From contig JAACMV010000007.1 of the NCBI GenBank assembly GCA_010909725.1, forward strand, positions 186,001 to 250,000: a stretch of DNA of 64,000 bases, read 5' to 3'. The notes under the pieces are model-generated. The model had not been told where the DNA came from and did no database searches. It saw nothing but the letters and a program-made list of their open reading frames with translations. Source of the DNA: Picochlorum sp. 'celeri' (Eukaryota; Chlorophyta; Trebouxiophyceae). The position numbers were made by a program, and so were the translations under genes. Position 1 is the stretch's first letter. The number at the start of each line of letters is the position of its first letter. Shown one piece after another: positions 11,917 to 21,530 of the stretch.

Positions 11917-12545
11917 ATGGCAGTGACGAGTGAGGTGTTCTCACTCTGGTACGTACCACCTCCAGGTGCGTTTTCCTTTACTTTCGAGCAATGCGGCTCA
12001 ATATCCCATTCTAATTATTTTATTGAGTCATATGAGGTATGGAATTTGCAGGATCACTGCAAAAGGTTCAGGAGACTATTCAGCAGTTGGCTTCAAGGTA
12101 CACTGCCCCAGTGTTTCCAGCGCACATGACCCTTGTTGGGGGCATTCGTGCCCCTGAGGCGACAGTGAGAAGGATTTCTGAGGAACTTGTAGATACGCTA
12201 GAGCCTGTTGGCGGGCATATCACATGTGTGGACTATGGTTCTATATACCATCAATGTGTGTTTTTGAAAGTGGAATGTACAGAGGAGCTGGAGTTTCAGT
12301 ACCGGCTTGCCCAGAGGAAGTTTTCAATGGATGAGAATGTGCAATATATGCCTCATATTTCTCTTCTGTACAGTGATATTGACCAGAAAGAGCGAGAGAG
12401 GTTGACAAGAGAGCAGCAAGAGGGGAGCTTTGATGACATGGGAAGAATTGGATTTGACACCATTGAATTGTGGTACACGCCACCTGAAGACGTTTCGCTC
12501 GGTACTTGGAGGCGATTAGAATCGTATTCACTCAAAAAGAAATGA
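11917..12545 (+). CDS. Cyclic phosphodiesterase (2H phosphoesterase), plant type, two exons
   Basis: Exons 11917-11965 and 12052-12545; intron of 86 nt with GTGCGT donor, CTAAT branch-like site and TTGCAG acceptor, in phase, giving 180 aa, the usual size for plant CPDase. Both catalytic HxT/S motifs are present: HMTLVGG at about residue 42 and PHISLLYSD at about 118. The N-terminus (MAVTSEVFSLWYVPPPG) matches the plant opening. The family opens ADP-ribose 1'',2''-cyclic phosphate from tRNA splicing to the 1''-phosphate, and can act on 2',3'-cyclic nucleotides. Without splicing, a start at 12039 would lose the first strand. A UGUAA element follows the stop. Confidence 0.88.
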
Positions 12546-12818
12546 TATGTTTGTAATAAATATAAGAATGAGATTCATTGTAGATCCTGGTTGCCTACCT
12601 ACAAGATCAAACATATTGATGTCAGAAAGGTACTATCAGAAAATTCAAGACTTGTAAACTCAAATTGTCAGCGAATCTTTCCAATTACTATATGCCTCGC
12701 ATGAAACTCCATCAGAGAAATTGATAGAACATCAGCTCTGACGAAGGGATTAAGAGGCAATGGATTTTTAAGGTCATAAAGCAGTCTATGCTGCGGTGAT
12801 TACCTTTTAACACATACC

Positions 12819-15800
12819 TCATGGATCTCTCAACACTTCCCATTTCCAGTGGACATTTTTCATGGATGCTTCCCCTTCCTTAATATTGATTTGCAATTCT
12901 GGAGAGGCAATCTGGAGCATTGCCTGATCAACACTGTGCAATGCACGCACACCTCCATGATTGAACACAATCTCCCTGATGCTATCAGGCAGATCAAAGG
13001 ATTTTCCTGGAGGTGGGTGAGACAGGATGTCTGCGCAGGCTTGGGACTGCTGATCTATGAGTTCCTTCAGAGCTCGTTGTAGGACTGCAGCATCGTCCTC
13101 ATGCCCAATAAAGACGAGGAATTCTGAGAGCTGGCCAGTTTCATTGCAAACAGATGGCAGTGGCAAGAGTGAGAGAATGTGCTGGGCAAGTTGGGCTTCT
13201 TCCTCTGGGCTTCCCTGTCGGATTTTGGTCTTCTTCTTTTTCTTCTTCTTATTCATTGTTTTTCTGCCACCAATGGTCGAAGCAAAACTGGTTCCACTCG
13301 CGGCAGTGGTAGCCAGCGAAGCATCGGTATATATACTCATGTCTGTAATCACACTTGCTGCTTCTTGGTCCAAGTCTGGATCGTGATCTTTGGATACCAG
13401 TTCGAACAGGGCTTCTTCATCTGCTGCAGCTTTCATGGCATCCATTGCCGCCCTCCTTTCTCGGAGCTCTTGCAGTCTGTTCCAATACTTTTGCACCCGA
13501 TCGCAGTCTTCCTTGAATCCTTCAAGGAGTCTTCCTGCCACATCTGCTGCAACAGGTGCGAGGACGCTGTCCACCATCTCCATAGATCCTAAGGAAACAG
13601 CGACTCGAAGGGCCTCCCGCCAGTTGCCAGCGCGTGCATACAAACGGACAGCATCTGGGACTTTCCGTAGATACTCCAACATAAGTATTGCTGCCTCTTC
13701 AAAGTTGTGTGCTTCCTCAAGATCGTTTGCCAGTCGGCTGGCAAGATCAATGATATAGTTTTCATCCTTTCCAAGTCTGGTTGCCAATGTTATTGCAGGC
13801 TTCCAGGCTCCTGCAAGTCTATATGCCCTGAGAGCATGCTCTAGCTCTTCCCCAGCAATGTATGCAAGACCAGCATCCTCATATTTACTTTTCGACGAGA
13901 GATAATCTCCCAAATCCTTATGAATTATTTTCCTCTGATCTTTTTGATCAACCAATGCAAGCATATTTCGCAACAAGCCATGGGAGGTGGCCAACGTCAG
14001 AGCATCATTGAAAAATTCTGCCCCTGCCTGAATCAAGTGCTGGAGGGCTCTATCATACCGCTGCAAATGCTTATCAATCTCTGCCTTCTTGATACTGTCA
14101 TTTTCGATCACTGCAAATTGCTGTAGCTGAGCCAAATATTCGCCGGGATCTCTTTGACTGTGGGTTATAACCATGTATGCAATCTCCAATTCATACTCTG
14201 CCAAGGCTGCCAGGTACACATCGTTTTCTGGAATATGCAATAGCATGTGTTTCAGGCCAGACTCCGCGGTAATTTTGGGCGCACATTCAATTCCTTGATT
14301 ATTAATCATGTTCAAATCACTCTCCTTGACGTCCTTAATCCTCAGCAGAGCTCTCCCGATATTATTGCATTTTGTGTATGTAGTCAGTTCAGTGCAGAGC
14401 CAGTGCCTTCTATCTATATCACTATCCAACGATACTATGTACTTTTGCACAGCCTTGCAGACTGAATCTATCTTGTTTTCTATCTTTTCATCGGTGCTGC
14501 TGCTTCTCAAGACACTCGAATAGAGCCCGCCCTTTCCAAGAACACTTGTATCGCTCAGCGCCTGTAGGAACCCAGCAACATCAACATCCGACTGAATGCT
14601 CTCCATGAAAGAACTCATGGTATCAAGAATTTGGGGCCATTTATAATCTGACAGGATATTCAGATCCAGTCTGTTCACCGTGGCCAGTGTCCATGCTTTT
14701 TTGAACTGCTGTTCTTCCAAGGCAGCGACAAGTGCTGGCAGCACGAGAGCCCTAGGCTTGATAATCTCCAAGTTTCCTCGCGGAGCCTGAAGGATGACAT
14801 CTACTGATTTATGCGGACATGTGACAATAACAGCCCCGTCTTCTATTGCTCTGACACTGACATCTCCAGGAACAACTGGTGGAACTCTATCAAGATCTTC
14901 AACCTCACTCAGAGGCAAGGTTCTGATGAAATTAGAACGCAATGTATACAACAGATGGGGTCCTCCTTTGCTGCTGTAATGAATTCCAAATGAAGCAACA
15001 TCCGATGCAATAACTCGATCACCCAAGCACAATTTCCCAGTCCCATTCAGTCCCATCAGAACACCTGATGAAGAAGGCAATGATGCAATGCAGTCACAAC
15101 ACGATGGAAAATTTTTTGCAGCAGGTATCACCTGACCTTCAGAGGAATAATAATACAACGATCCATCTTGAAACTCAAACACCACTCTATTTGCATCTCC
15201 CGTATCTCTAATGAGCCGAACGACTCGCCCTTCTAATTCAGTTGCATTCTCAAATGCTACCGCTGATGTTTCAAGGTCAATTCCATACTGCAAAATTGAA
15301 TCAACCCCGCTCGAGGACTGTCCAACCACAACACATTTTCTAGATCCCATCCAAACAAAATGGCGATAATGCTTTATATCCGAGTGTTCCATGACAAGTG
15401 ACTCAGTCAACATGGGATGCACAAGAGGATTGCCCAAAACCTCATCACTCTCTGGACTCAACTCTGGGATTTCCAAACATCCCTCCCAATCACATCCATC
15501 CTCGCAGATTGCATATGCAATCGATCCATCATCTAGCAGAGCCCCAACGAGTTCATTCCCTCCCTCAGAAACAGTAAAATCGAGTGAAATAATTGGTTTA
15601 CCACACCCAACTTCAACAGCACACATGGGAGGCGGAATCATACATTCGCTCATAGGAGTCACAAGAATAGATCTACCATCTACAACTCCAACAGTACCAT
15701 ACTCACTTGTATGATATCCCCACACAAATCCAATCTTTGTCAGCTGACCATCAGAGGTCAACATACACAACCGAGCACCTCCACCAAGCGCATCTTGCCA

Positions 15801-16997
15801 CATCACTCTAACCTTGTCTACTCCAACAAACCTCCTTGTAAACTTATTATACCACTTCCAATTCGAACGACACCATATTTGTACAGATATTGCTCCAGAA
15901 TCATGCGTCAAGACAACAGCCAGCGTTTTCGAATCAGAGGACCATTCCATGTATTCAACGTGACAGTCCCCAGGAATCACAAACTCACCATGCTGAAGAC
16001 CATTCCGTTCATACAAGAATACACGTGACGGCCCGGTCGCTTCCCCTCTCAACTTCTCAGCCTCCTCCCGCCGCTTCAGTTCCCTCTTCCACGCACCAAC
16101 ATGCCTCACTTCAGGCGCCTGACCCTGATCCCCTTGTGCATGAGTCATCTGTCTCAGCATTCCAACCTCATCAACCTGACGATCACTCAAATAATTCGCC
16201 ACACACAATACTCGACCATTAGGCTGCCACGCCACAACTGGCAATGTTCCAGGAGACTGTTCTCCAATAGCATGCAGGACTTGATCATCAACATCCCACA
16301 CACGAATTCTCCCTGGAGAATCACATCCCCCAACCCGCACAACAGTACTAAAATACCGACAATCACCTCTCCAAGATATAGATACATCATTCATACGAAG
16401 AGGACTCTCTCGAAACACAGCCTGCGGGTCTTCTGACTCGTCCAAACCCAACGCATCCTTTTCAGGAGCCGCTGTTGGCTGAGGATCACTACATGCAGTA
16501 CTCCACACGCTCATCTCCATCAACACATCCCACGCCGCCGTCAACAACAAACACTGCCCATATCCCCCAACAATCACAACCATCTCTCCATCCGGACTCC
16601 ATTCCATACCAGCAATGCCACCCTCAATCATCCCCACCTCCTCAGCCACCATGGCCCCACCACCAGACACATCAATACTCATAATATGCCCAGTAGACAG
16701 ACCCACACAGAGCGCAGCATGAGACAGAGACATGCACAGTATAGCATCAGATACCGTCGCATCCCCATCACCCAACTCATCCATCACATCAATCTCCCAA
16801 CTCACACTGCCCTCTTCCACACAAGACACAACAACACTCTGCACACCCCTCACAGAATCTTCTTCTGTATGACAGATAAAAACACGATCATCCCCACACA
16901 TGGACAGTATACGTCTAGAAACAGTGTCATGTTCCAATGTCCCATCGACATGCACTGCATGCGATGTCTCCTCTGACACCACAATGACATTCTTCAT
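12819..16997 (-). CDS. ELP1: Elongator complex subunit ELP1 (IKAP)
   Basis: Single exon, 1392 aa, close to the 1300-1350 usual for ELP1. The N-terminal half (about 1-760) is a pair of WD beta-propellers, visible as repeated W-S-P-D, WQPNGRVL and WSSDSKTLAV blocks. The C-terminal half (about 790-1250) is TPR-like, with GLAYIAGEELEHALRAYRLA and LYARAGNWREALRVA. A lysine-rich tract at about 1246-1254 sits where ELP1 has its basic tRNA-binding loop. The complex makes the 5-carbonylmethyl modification of wobble uridine in tRNA. ATG at 16997 (MKNVIVVSEE). The 5' third is strongly biased toward methionine, valine and glycine codons compared with the remainder, but without a break in frame. Confidence 0.9.
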   Translation of the reverse strand: MKNVIVVSEETSHAVHVDGTLEHDTVSRRILSMCGDDRVFICHTEEDSVRGVQSVVVSCVEEGSVSWEIDVMDELGDGDATVSDAILCMSLSHAALCVGLSTGHIMSIDVSGGGAMVAEEVGMIEGGIAGMEWSPDGEMVVIVGGYGQCLLLTAAWDVLMEMSVWSTACSDPQPTAAPEKDALGLDESEDPQAVFRESPLRMNDVSISWRGDCRYFSTVVRVGGCDSPGRIRVWDVDDQVLHAIGEQSPGTLPVVAWQPNGRVLCVANYLSDRQVDEVGMLRQMTHAQGDQGQAPEVRHVGAWKRELKRREEAEKLRGEATGPSRVFLYERNGLQHGEFVIPGDCHVEYMEWSSDSKTLAVVLTHDSGAISVQIWCRSNWKWYNKFTRRFVGVDKVRVMWQDALGGGARLCMLTSDGQLTKIGFVWGYHTSEYGTVGVVDGRSILVTPMSECMIPPPMCAVEVGCGKPIISLDFTVSEGGNELVGALLDDGSIAYAICEDGCDWEGCLEIPELSPESDEVLGNPLVHPMLTESLVMEHSDIKHYRHFVWMGSRKCVVVGQSSSGVDSILQYGIDLETSAVAFENATELEGRVVRLIRDTGDANRVVFEFQDGSLYYYSSEGQVIPAAKNFPSCCDCIASLPSSSGVLMGLNGTGKLCLGDRVIASDVASFGIHYSSKGGPHLLYTLRSNFIRTLPLSEVEDLDRVPPVVPGDVSVRAIEDGAVIVTCPHKSVDVILQAPRGNLEIIKPRALVLPALVAALEEQQFKKAWTLATVNRLDLNILSDYKWPQILDTMSSFMESIQSDVDVAGFLQALSDTSVLGKGGLYSSVLRSSSTDEKIENKIDSVCKAVQKYIVSLDSDIDRRHWLCTELTTYTKCNNIGRALLRIKDVKESDLNMINNQGIECAPKITAESGLKHMLLHIPENDVYLAALAEYELEIAYMVITHSQRDPGEYLAQLQQFAVIENDSIKKAEIDKHLQRYDRALQHLIQAGAEFFNDALTLATSHGLLRNMLALVDQKDQRKIIHKDLGDYLSSKSKYEDAGLAYIAGEELEHALRAYRLAGAWKPAITLATRLGKDENYIIDLASRLANDLEEAHNFEEAAILMLEYLRKVPDAVRLYARAGNWREALRVAVSLGSMEMVDSVLAPVAADVAGRLLEGFKEDCDRVQKYWNRLQELRERRAAMDAMKAAADEEALFELVSKDHDPDLDQEAASVITDMSIYTDASLATTAASGTSFASTIGGRKTMNKKKKKKKTKIRQGSPEEEAQLAQHILSLLPLPSVCNETGQLSEFLVFIGHEDDAAVLQRALKELIDQQSQACADILSHPPPGKSFDLPDSIREIVFNHGGVRALHSVDQAMLQIASPELQINIKEGEASMKNVHWKWEVLRDP

Positions 16998-17387
16998 GAT
17001 CTAATACTAATCCCAGGATAGATTTAAACTCATCTTTGTATAAATATAGATATTCAGAATGAAGGATCATGATGTACATGTAGTCAGATGCATAGGTAGG
17101 TATGACATCGTCTTGGCTTCTTCTTAATGTTTCAAGTAAGGAGTTTTTAGGGTAGGGTAGTAGGGTATTGACGAGAGGCATGTGACCACAGGTCACGTCA
17201 CCCAAAAAGATGCCATTGCATGCATGCTACATGTCAACTCGCATGCACACGCAGCCCTCCAAAGCAATACTGATATTGAATTATTCTGATCTGTGTGGTA
17301 TACTCACTTACACACACACTCTCTCTGCTGCTGTCTTGGCTTTCTTGAAGAAAGAGGAAACCGTAACATTCTTGGACTCTGTTTGCG
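16998..17387. promoter_or_regulatory. Divergent ELP1-AOX promoter with GTGACC/GGTCAC dyad
   Basis: This 390-bp region lies between the divergent ELP1 and alternative oxidase genes. It has an inverted repeat GTGACC-ACA-GGTCAC at 17182-17196 that runs straight into ACGTCA (195-200), a bZIP-type core. AOX genes are commonly stress-induced, so this is a plausible but unproven control site. Pyrimidine-rich DNA precedes the AOX start. Confidence 0.35.
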
Positions 17388-18539
17388 ATGAGAAAATCAG
17401 CACTTACTTCTATTGTGGCTCAGGCGTCTCGTTTGGGGTGCTTTGGGGGCATCGGTGGTGCCTTGCCTGCGGTCGGTGGATCATCTCAGCAGATGATTTC
17501 ACGAGTGGATGGAGCCTTGTCTGGACCTACTAGTTTGTTTACATCCAATGATTACTCTTCATATTCTTTGGGAATGATGTTCAATCAATCCTATGGGGGT
17601 GTCGGCGGAAAAGGTTCTACGACCCCGACTCGCGGTGTGAAAGAGGGTCACGTCGCGCGACGTGCCATTTCGACGCAGGGGGGAGCTCAGGATGCGGGGC
17701 TCCCAAAGGAGGAGTCTACAGAGAGGTCGACGTCTCAGGAGCGGGTGATGCCTCATCCTGGGATGCATGTGGAGACTGGGCCAGAGGGAGAGGAGAAGAA
17801 CTTTACGACCCAGGATGGGTCATACTGGCTGATGCAGCCAGTGTATGACAAGGAGTATTTGTTGAGCATTACACCAAAGCATCGCAAGCCTCAATCGTTC
17901 CATGATTATACGGGATATTATGGAGTGTCTTTGTTGAGGAAGACGTTTGATTTGATCACAGGATATGGTCCAAACATGACACATTCAAAATGGATGACAA
18001 GATTCTTATTCTTGGAGACGGTTGCTGGCGTACCGGGAATGGTGGGAGCTATGCTGAGGCATTTGAGATCTCTGAGGACGATGAAGAGGGATAATGGATG
18101 GATCCATACGCTTCTGGAGGAGGCTGAGAATGAGAGGATGCATTTGTTGACATTTATGCAGATGAAGAATCCGGGATTGTTTTTCCGTGGGTCTGTTATT
18201 TTCACCCAAGGGGTGTTCCTGTCTCTGTATTCGCTCTTTTATGCTGTGAGTCCTCGCCATTGCCACGCATTCGTGTCGTACTTGGAGGAGGAAGCTGTGA
18301 AGACGTATACTCATGCTATTGATGACTTTGATTCTGGAAAGATTCCAGAGTGGAAGAATATGAAGGCTCCATTCATCGCTCAAAAGTATTGGAGATTGGA
18401 GGAGGATGCAAGCATGAAGGATTTGTTGCTTGCTATTCGCGCGGATGAAGCATGCCACAACCATGTGAATGCTGTATTTGCAGAGATGCATGCAAACGAC
18501 CCTAATCCATTCGCTCCTGGCACAACAATCATTCAGTGA
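17388..18539 (+). CDS. AOX: Mitochondrial alternative oxidase
   Basis: Intronless, 383 aa. A basic, Ser-rich presequence covers about the first 60 residues. The di-iron four-helix core follows: FLETVAGVPGMV (first Glu, about residue 210), EEAENERMHL (Glu and His, about 245-250), YLEEEAVKTYTH (about 300) and RADEACHNHVN (about 353). These are all the iron ligands expected. The enzyme oxidises ubiquinol and reduces oxygen to water in the inner mitochondrial membrane, bypassing complexes III and IV. A plastid PTOX is unlikely because the motif spacing is AOX-type. ATG at 17388. The 3' trailer has TGTAAT and is tail to tail with the GT61 gene, 65 bp apart. Confidence 0.95.
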   Translation: MRKSALTSIVAQASRLGCFGGIGGALPAVGGSSQQMISRVDGALSGPTSLFTSNDYSSYSLGMMFNQSYGGVGGKGSTTPTRGVKEGHVARRAISTQGGAQDAGLPKEESTERSTSQERVMPHPGMHVETGPEGEEKNFTTQDGSYWLMQPVYDKEYLLSITPKHRKPQSFHDYTGYYGVSLLRKTFDLITGYGPNMTHSKWMTRFLFLETVAGVPGMVGAMLRHLRSLRTMKRDNGWIHTLLEEAENERMHLLTFMQMKNPGLFFRGSVIFTQGVFLSLYSLFYAVSPRHCHAFVSYLEEEAVKTYTHAIDDFDSGKIPEWKNMKAPFIAQKYWRLEEDASMKDLLLAIRADEACHNHVNAVFAEMHANDPNPFAPGTTIIQ

Positions 18540-18604
18540 TTCTTTATTTTGCATTTATTCTTTGTTTTTAAGGAGAGAATGGTTTGATGTAATTTTAATC
18601 GTTT

Positions 18605-20744
18605 TCAGGATGCATTCTCCATGGCCTTGATGCCTGCCCGTTGCATGGTGGAATCAAGGACTGGAGCAAATGTTTCCATGTCGACAAATGTGTTTTGATA
18701 AATCCAGTGGTTACCAGGGCGGACTCCCTCTGGCATACCCCATTTCTTCTCGGGATGGATGGAATATTTCATTTCAATCCCTTTCATTTTGAGACTTTTA
18801 AAGTCATGTCTCCTCATGTATGCATAGTCCGGTCTCTGGTTGACCCATTCTGAATAGATACAGTCACTGGCCAGCAAGAGCGATTTGTATGATGATCCTC
18901 GTATGGCAGATCCATCTGCACTGATCCATCCATAGGGAATTAACTGCAGAGCTGCAGCACCACGCTTAATAAATAATCCGTTCGTCCAGCCAGCACCATG
19001 CATTCCAATAACAACATCAGAGTGTGACATGAGATCAATCACCTCTGGGAGGGGCTCTTGCAGTGTTGTCACTTTTAGTGTGACATTATATCGCATGAGA
19101 ATATAGCTCAAGATATCATGCGTGTTTAGGACGCTTCGTTTATAGTTATCTCGCCATAAATATGTCACAACAGGCCTAGGGCGCTCCAGTCGAGCTGGTA
19201 ACCCACCATCCTCTGGTGTTCTAGTCATCCCATTCTGCTTCTTTGTGCCCCGAGAGGCCAGATTTTTGGTCAGTTTCGACGAGGAACGCCACAGCTTTTC
19301 CAAGTCCTTGATCTCTTTGGGGGACATGTACGATCTGCTTGCCCACGCTGTGTTCGGAAGCACAGTATCCAGGGCATCAATATCCTCAGGTCCAATGCCC
19401 ATTCGCAGCCTGTCCCATTCTGGCGCATCATACTGAGGCCAAGGTTCTTTCCAATAGGGGATTTTATCGACATTCCGCTTCATAATTATTGCGTGCTTTT
19501 GCGATGGGTGCATCAACTGTTTGAACGCTTCAGTTGCATTTGATCTCCAGGTCTGCATACAATGACAGAATGGTATTGGCACTCAATTTCAAACACAACG
19601 TGCAAAACATGTCATACCGTGGCATACTGAATCTTCTCATTATCTGGATCTATATAGAGAGGCATGTAATAACTTAGCGTATTGCTTTTGCCTATGTAAA
19701 TCTCTCTGAAGCAAGAGTCGACAAGGCTCTCCCAGGACCAAACATTCTCTGAAATTGCAAAAAACATGTGTGCCCATTGCTTCGTGATCCCCATATCCTT
19801 GGCCAACCATAGCAACGGACCATCCTTTTTAAAGTAACTATGTACACCTGGACTGCAGTCTCTATCCTCGTCGGCAATACATTGACCCTCAGGAACGACA
19901 CCTGACTTGACCCGACATGTTGACATACGCTTTTGTTTGAGAGTGTCCTGGTCAATCTCCCAGGAGCAACCTGCATCTAAATCATCTACATATTCTCTCT
20001 GGTATCCTTCAGAATCTATTTCTACAAGAGGAAGAAGGCCCTGCTCACGCAGCGATTGAAACGCAGCCATGATACCTTCATTCCAGGCATGCCATATGTT
20101 TGAGCTATGCTGCATTTGAATTAAATATGTGGGCCTGTCAACCCACCTCTTACACGTCGGCTGCTTCTTTTTCGCTGGATTATAATACCATGGCATGTAG
20201 GAATATTTACTGTTCTGAGCATGCCGCATGACAGTCATGGTAGGGAGCTTTAAATTGGTGCCATTGTTGAATATCGTGTCGACCCAGTTAGCTTCTGGCT
20301 TTTGAAATCCATCATCATAGTAGAAATACAGTCCACCTTTTCCTATCTGTACATTCTCAAGCTTATAATATTGCTTCAGCATATTCCCTGTACTCGTCGT
20401 TGTTCCTAGAACAGTCCCCTTTGAGACAATTGTACCAGGCTTGCCAGAGTTTGAAAATGTGTCAAATGATAGGGGCCCAAGCTGCTCCAACCTTCCACCA
20501 GATATCTTGACAAATTGAGCATTTTTCTCTGCAATCACCATGCAACCATGAATCTCAGAACAAATACATGAACTGTTGATGACATATTCGTACCTAGCTT
20601 CCGTCGATATCGCTTGATCGAAACTTTTAGAAGAGAGAATTGCGTCCACAGCACAAAAGACAACAAGGCAACAAACACGGCTGCAACCTTTCGGTTGAGC
20701 GTACGACGAGCCTGCACACAATTGAGAAACCTCCTCACTATCAT
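18605..20744 (-). CDS. Glycosyltransferase family 61 type II membrane protein, three exons
   Basis: Exons 20594-20744, 19618-20528 and 18605-19552; both introns are 65 nt (GTACGA and GTATGA donors) and in phase, giving 669 aa. Exon 1 encodes a basic start (MIVRRF) and one hydrophobic signal anchor (VAAVFVALLSFVLW), typical of a Golgi type II enzyme. Near residue 560 is the GT61 block: SDVVIGMHGAGWTNGLF, then GAAALQLIPYGW. Plant members add xylose or arabinose to xylan, and animal EOGT/POMGNT2 add GlcNAc; the donor here is unknown. An unspliced reading would start upstream in another frame and lack the membrane anchor, so the spliced model is preferred. Confidence 0.82.
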
Positions 20745-21530
20745 TGAAAATACATTCTAAAATATATAAAGAAGGGGTCTTTCCCCCGTGAGTGTTCTCA
20801 TCCATACACATACCGGTCGCCGTTGCGCTTTCATTCTGCGCTTGACGCTGACACCGTTTCTCCCTGTTGGATCCAGTGTAACGAATTTCAGCAGTCACAT
20901 AAGATTATATAAATATCTAATCTTTCAGAAGAACCCATTCGAGAGTGTCCTTTGGTGCCTGCGCCGTGGTAGACCTGAACTGCTTCTTCTTCAGCCAGCT
21001 CGAGCCTCTGACCAATCCGAGTCACAGTGCACTTCTCAGCATCTACACTGATTACTGAATGGAATTTAAAACAGGTAATGAAATCTATTCAGTACAACGA
21101 GAGAGTCAGAGTGCAATATCGATGAAGGCTGACAGACTGTTAGTGACACTGGTCTGCAGACCCCACAAATGTGGGGAGTATGAACAGGTGAGAGATCTCT
21201 CATTCATGAATCAATTGATTCCAATGATTTCAAGCATGCTGCGCAGTACCACATCAACCTCATCTTACAGCCCTGAGAAAAAAGCAGACAGACATTGAAA
21301 TAATATAGTATAGTAGAATAGTATAGAGTCAGAACTCTGTTTATTGGTAGTCTTTATTATTGGCAGAAATCCATCGAGACACGTAGGTAGTTTGCTCAGG
21401 ATGTAGAAAAAATGGGAGCAAAGACATGTATTATCCTGGCAAAAATTCCAAGAAGAGGACAGGGAGCCGTCATTAAATACATAGTTTGAGTTCCTCATCT
21501 CATAGAGATGATCAGCCTCGTGGAGTCCTG
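20745..21530. other. 786-bp region without a confident gene
   Basis: Lies between two minus-strand genes. It holds the promoter of the GT61 gene and the 3' flank of the unknown membrane protein gene. One minus-strand frame (20888-21088) looks protein-like and is listed apart. The rest has only short, unconvincing frames. Confidence 0.4.
20888..21088 (-). CDS. Possible 3' exon of an unresolved small gene
   Basis: The frame is open for about 66 codons and ends in TGA at 20888-20890. Its composition is protein-like, for instance TRIGQRLELAEEEAVQVYHG and SSERLDIYIIL, unlike shadow frames nearby. Candidate acceptors lie at its upstream side, but I could not find an upstream exon that joins in phase. 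A second protein-like piece (DEVDVVLRSMLEIIGIN) lies on the same strand near 21210-21265. If real, the gene is multi-exon. It overlaps no confident gene. Confidence 0.22.
   Translation of the reverse strand: MDFITCFKFHSVISVDAEKCTVTRIGQRLELAEEEAVQVYHGAGTKGHSRMGSSERLDIYIILCDC

Noticed and set aside
12546..12818. Possible C/D snoRNA (TGATG and CTGA words) between CPDase and ELP1
   Set aside because: The C and D boxes are imperfect and no terminal stem pairs.
16037..16997. Compositional shift in the 5' third of ELP1 as a sign of transfer
   Set aside because: The frame and WD repeats are continuous and the gene is a normal ELP1; strand-biased base use also occurs in neighbours such as the 8-9.5 kb exon.
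19612..20898. GT61 N-terminus read without splicing from 20898
   Set aside because: It lacks the signal anchor; the exon at 20594-20744 gives a proper type II start in phase.
20788..21298. Plus-strand frames of 79 and 87 codons
   Set aside because: Low-complexity, no family features, and no supported start context.
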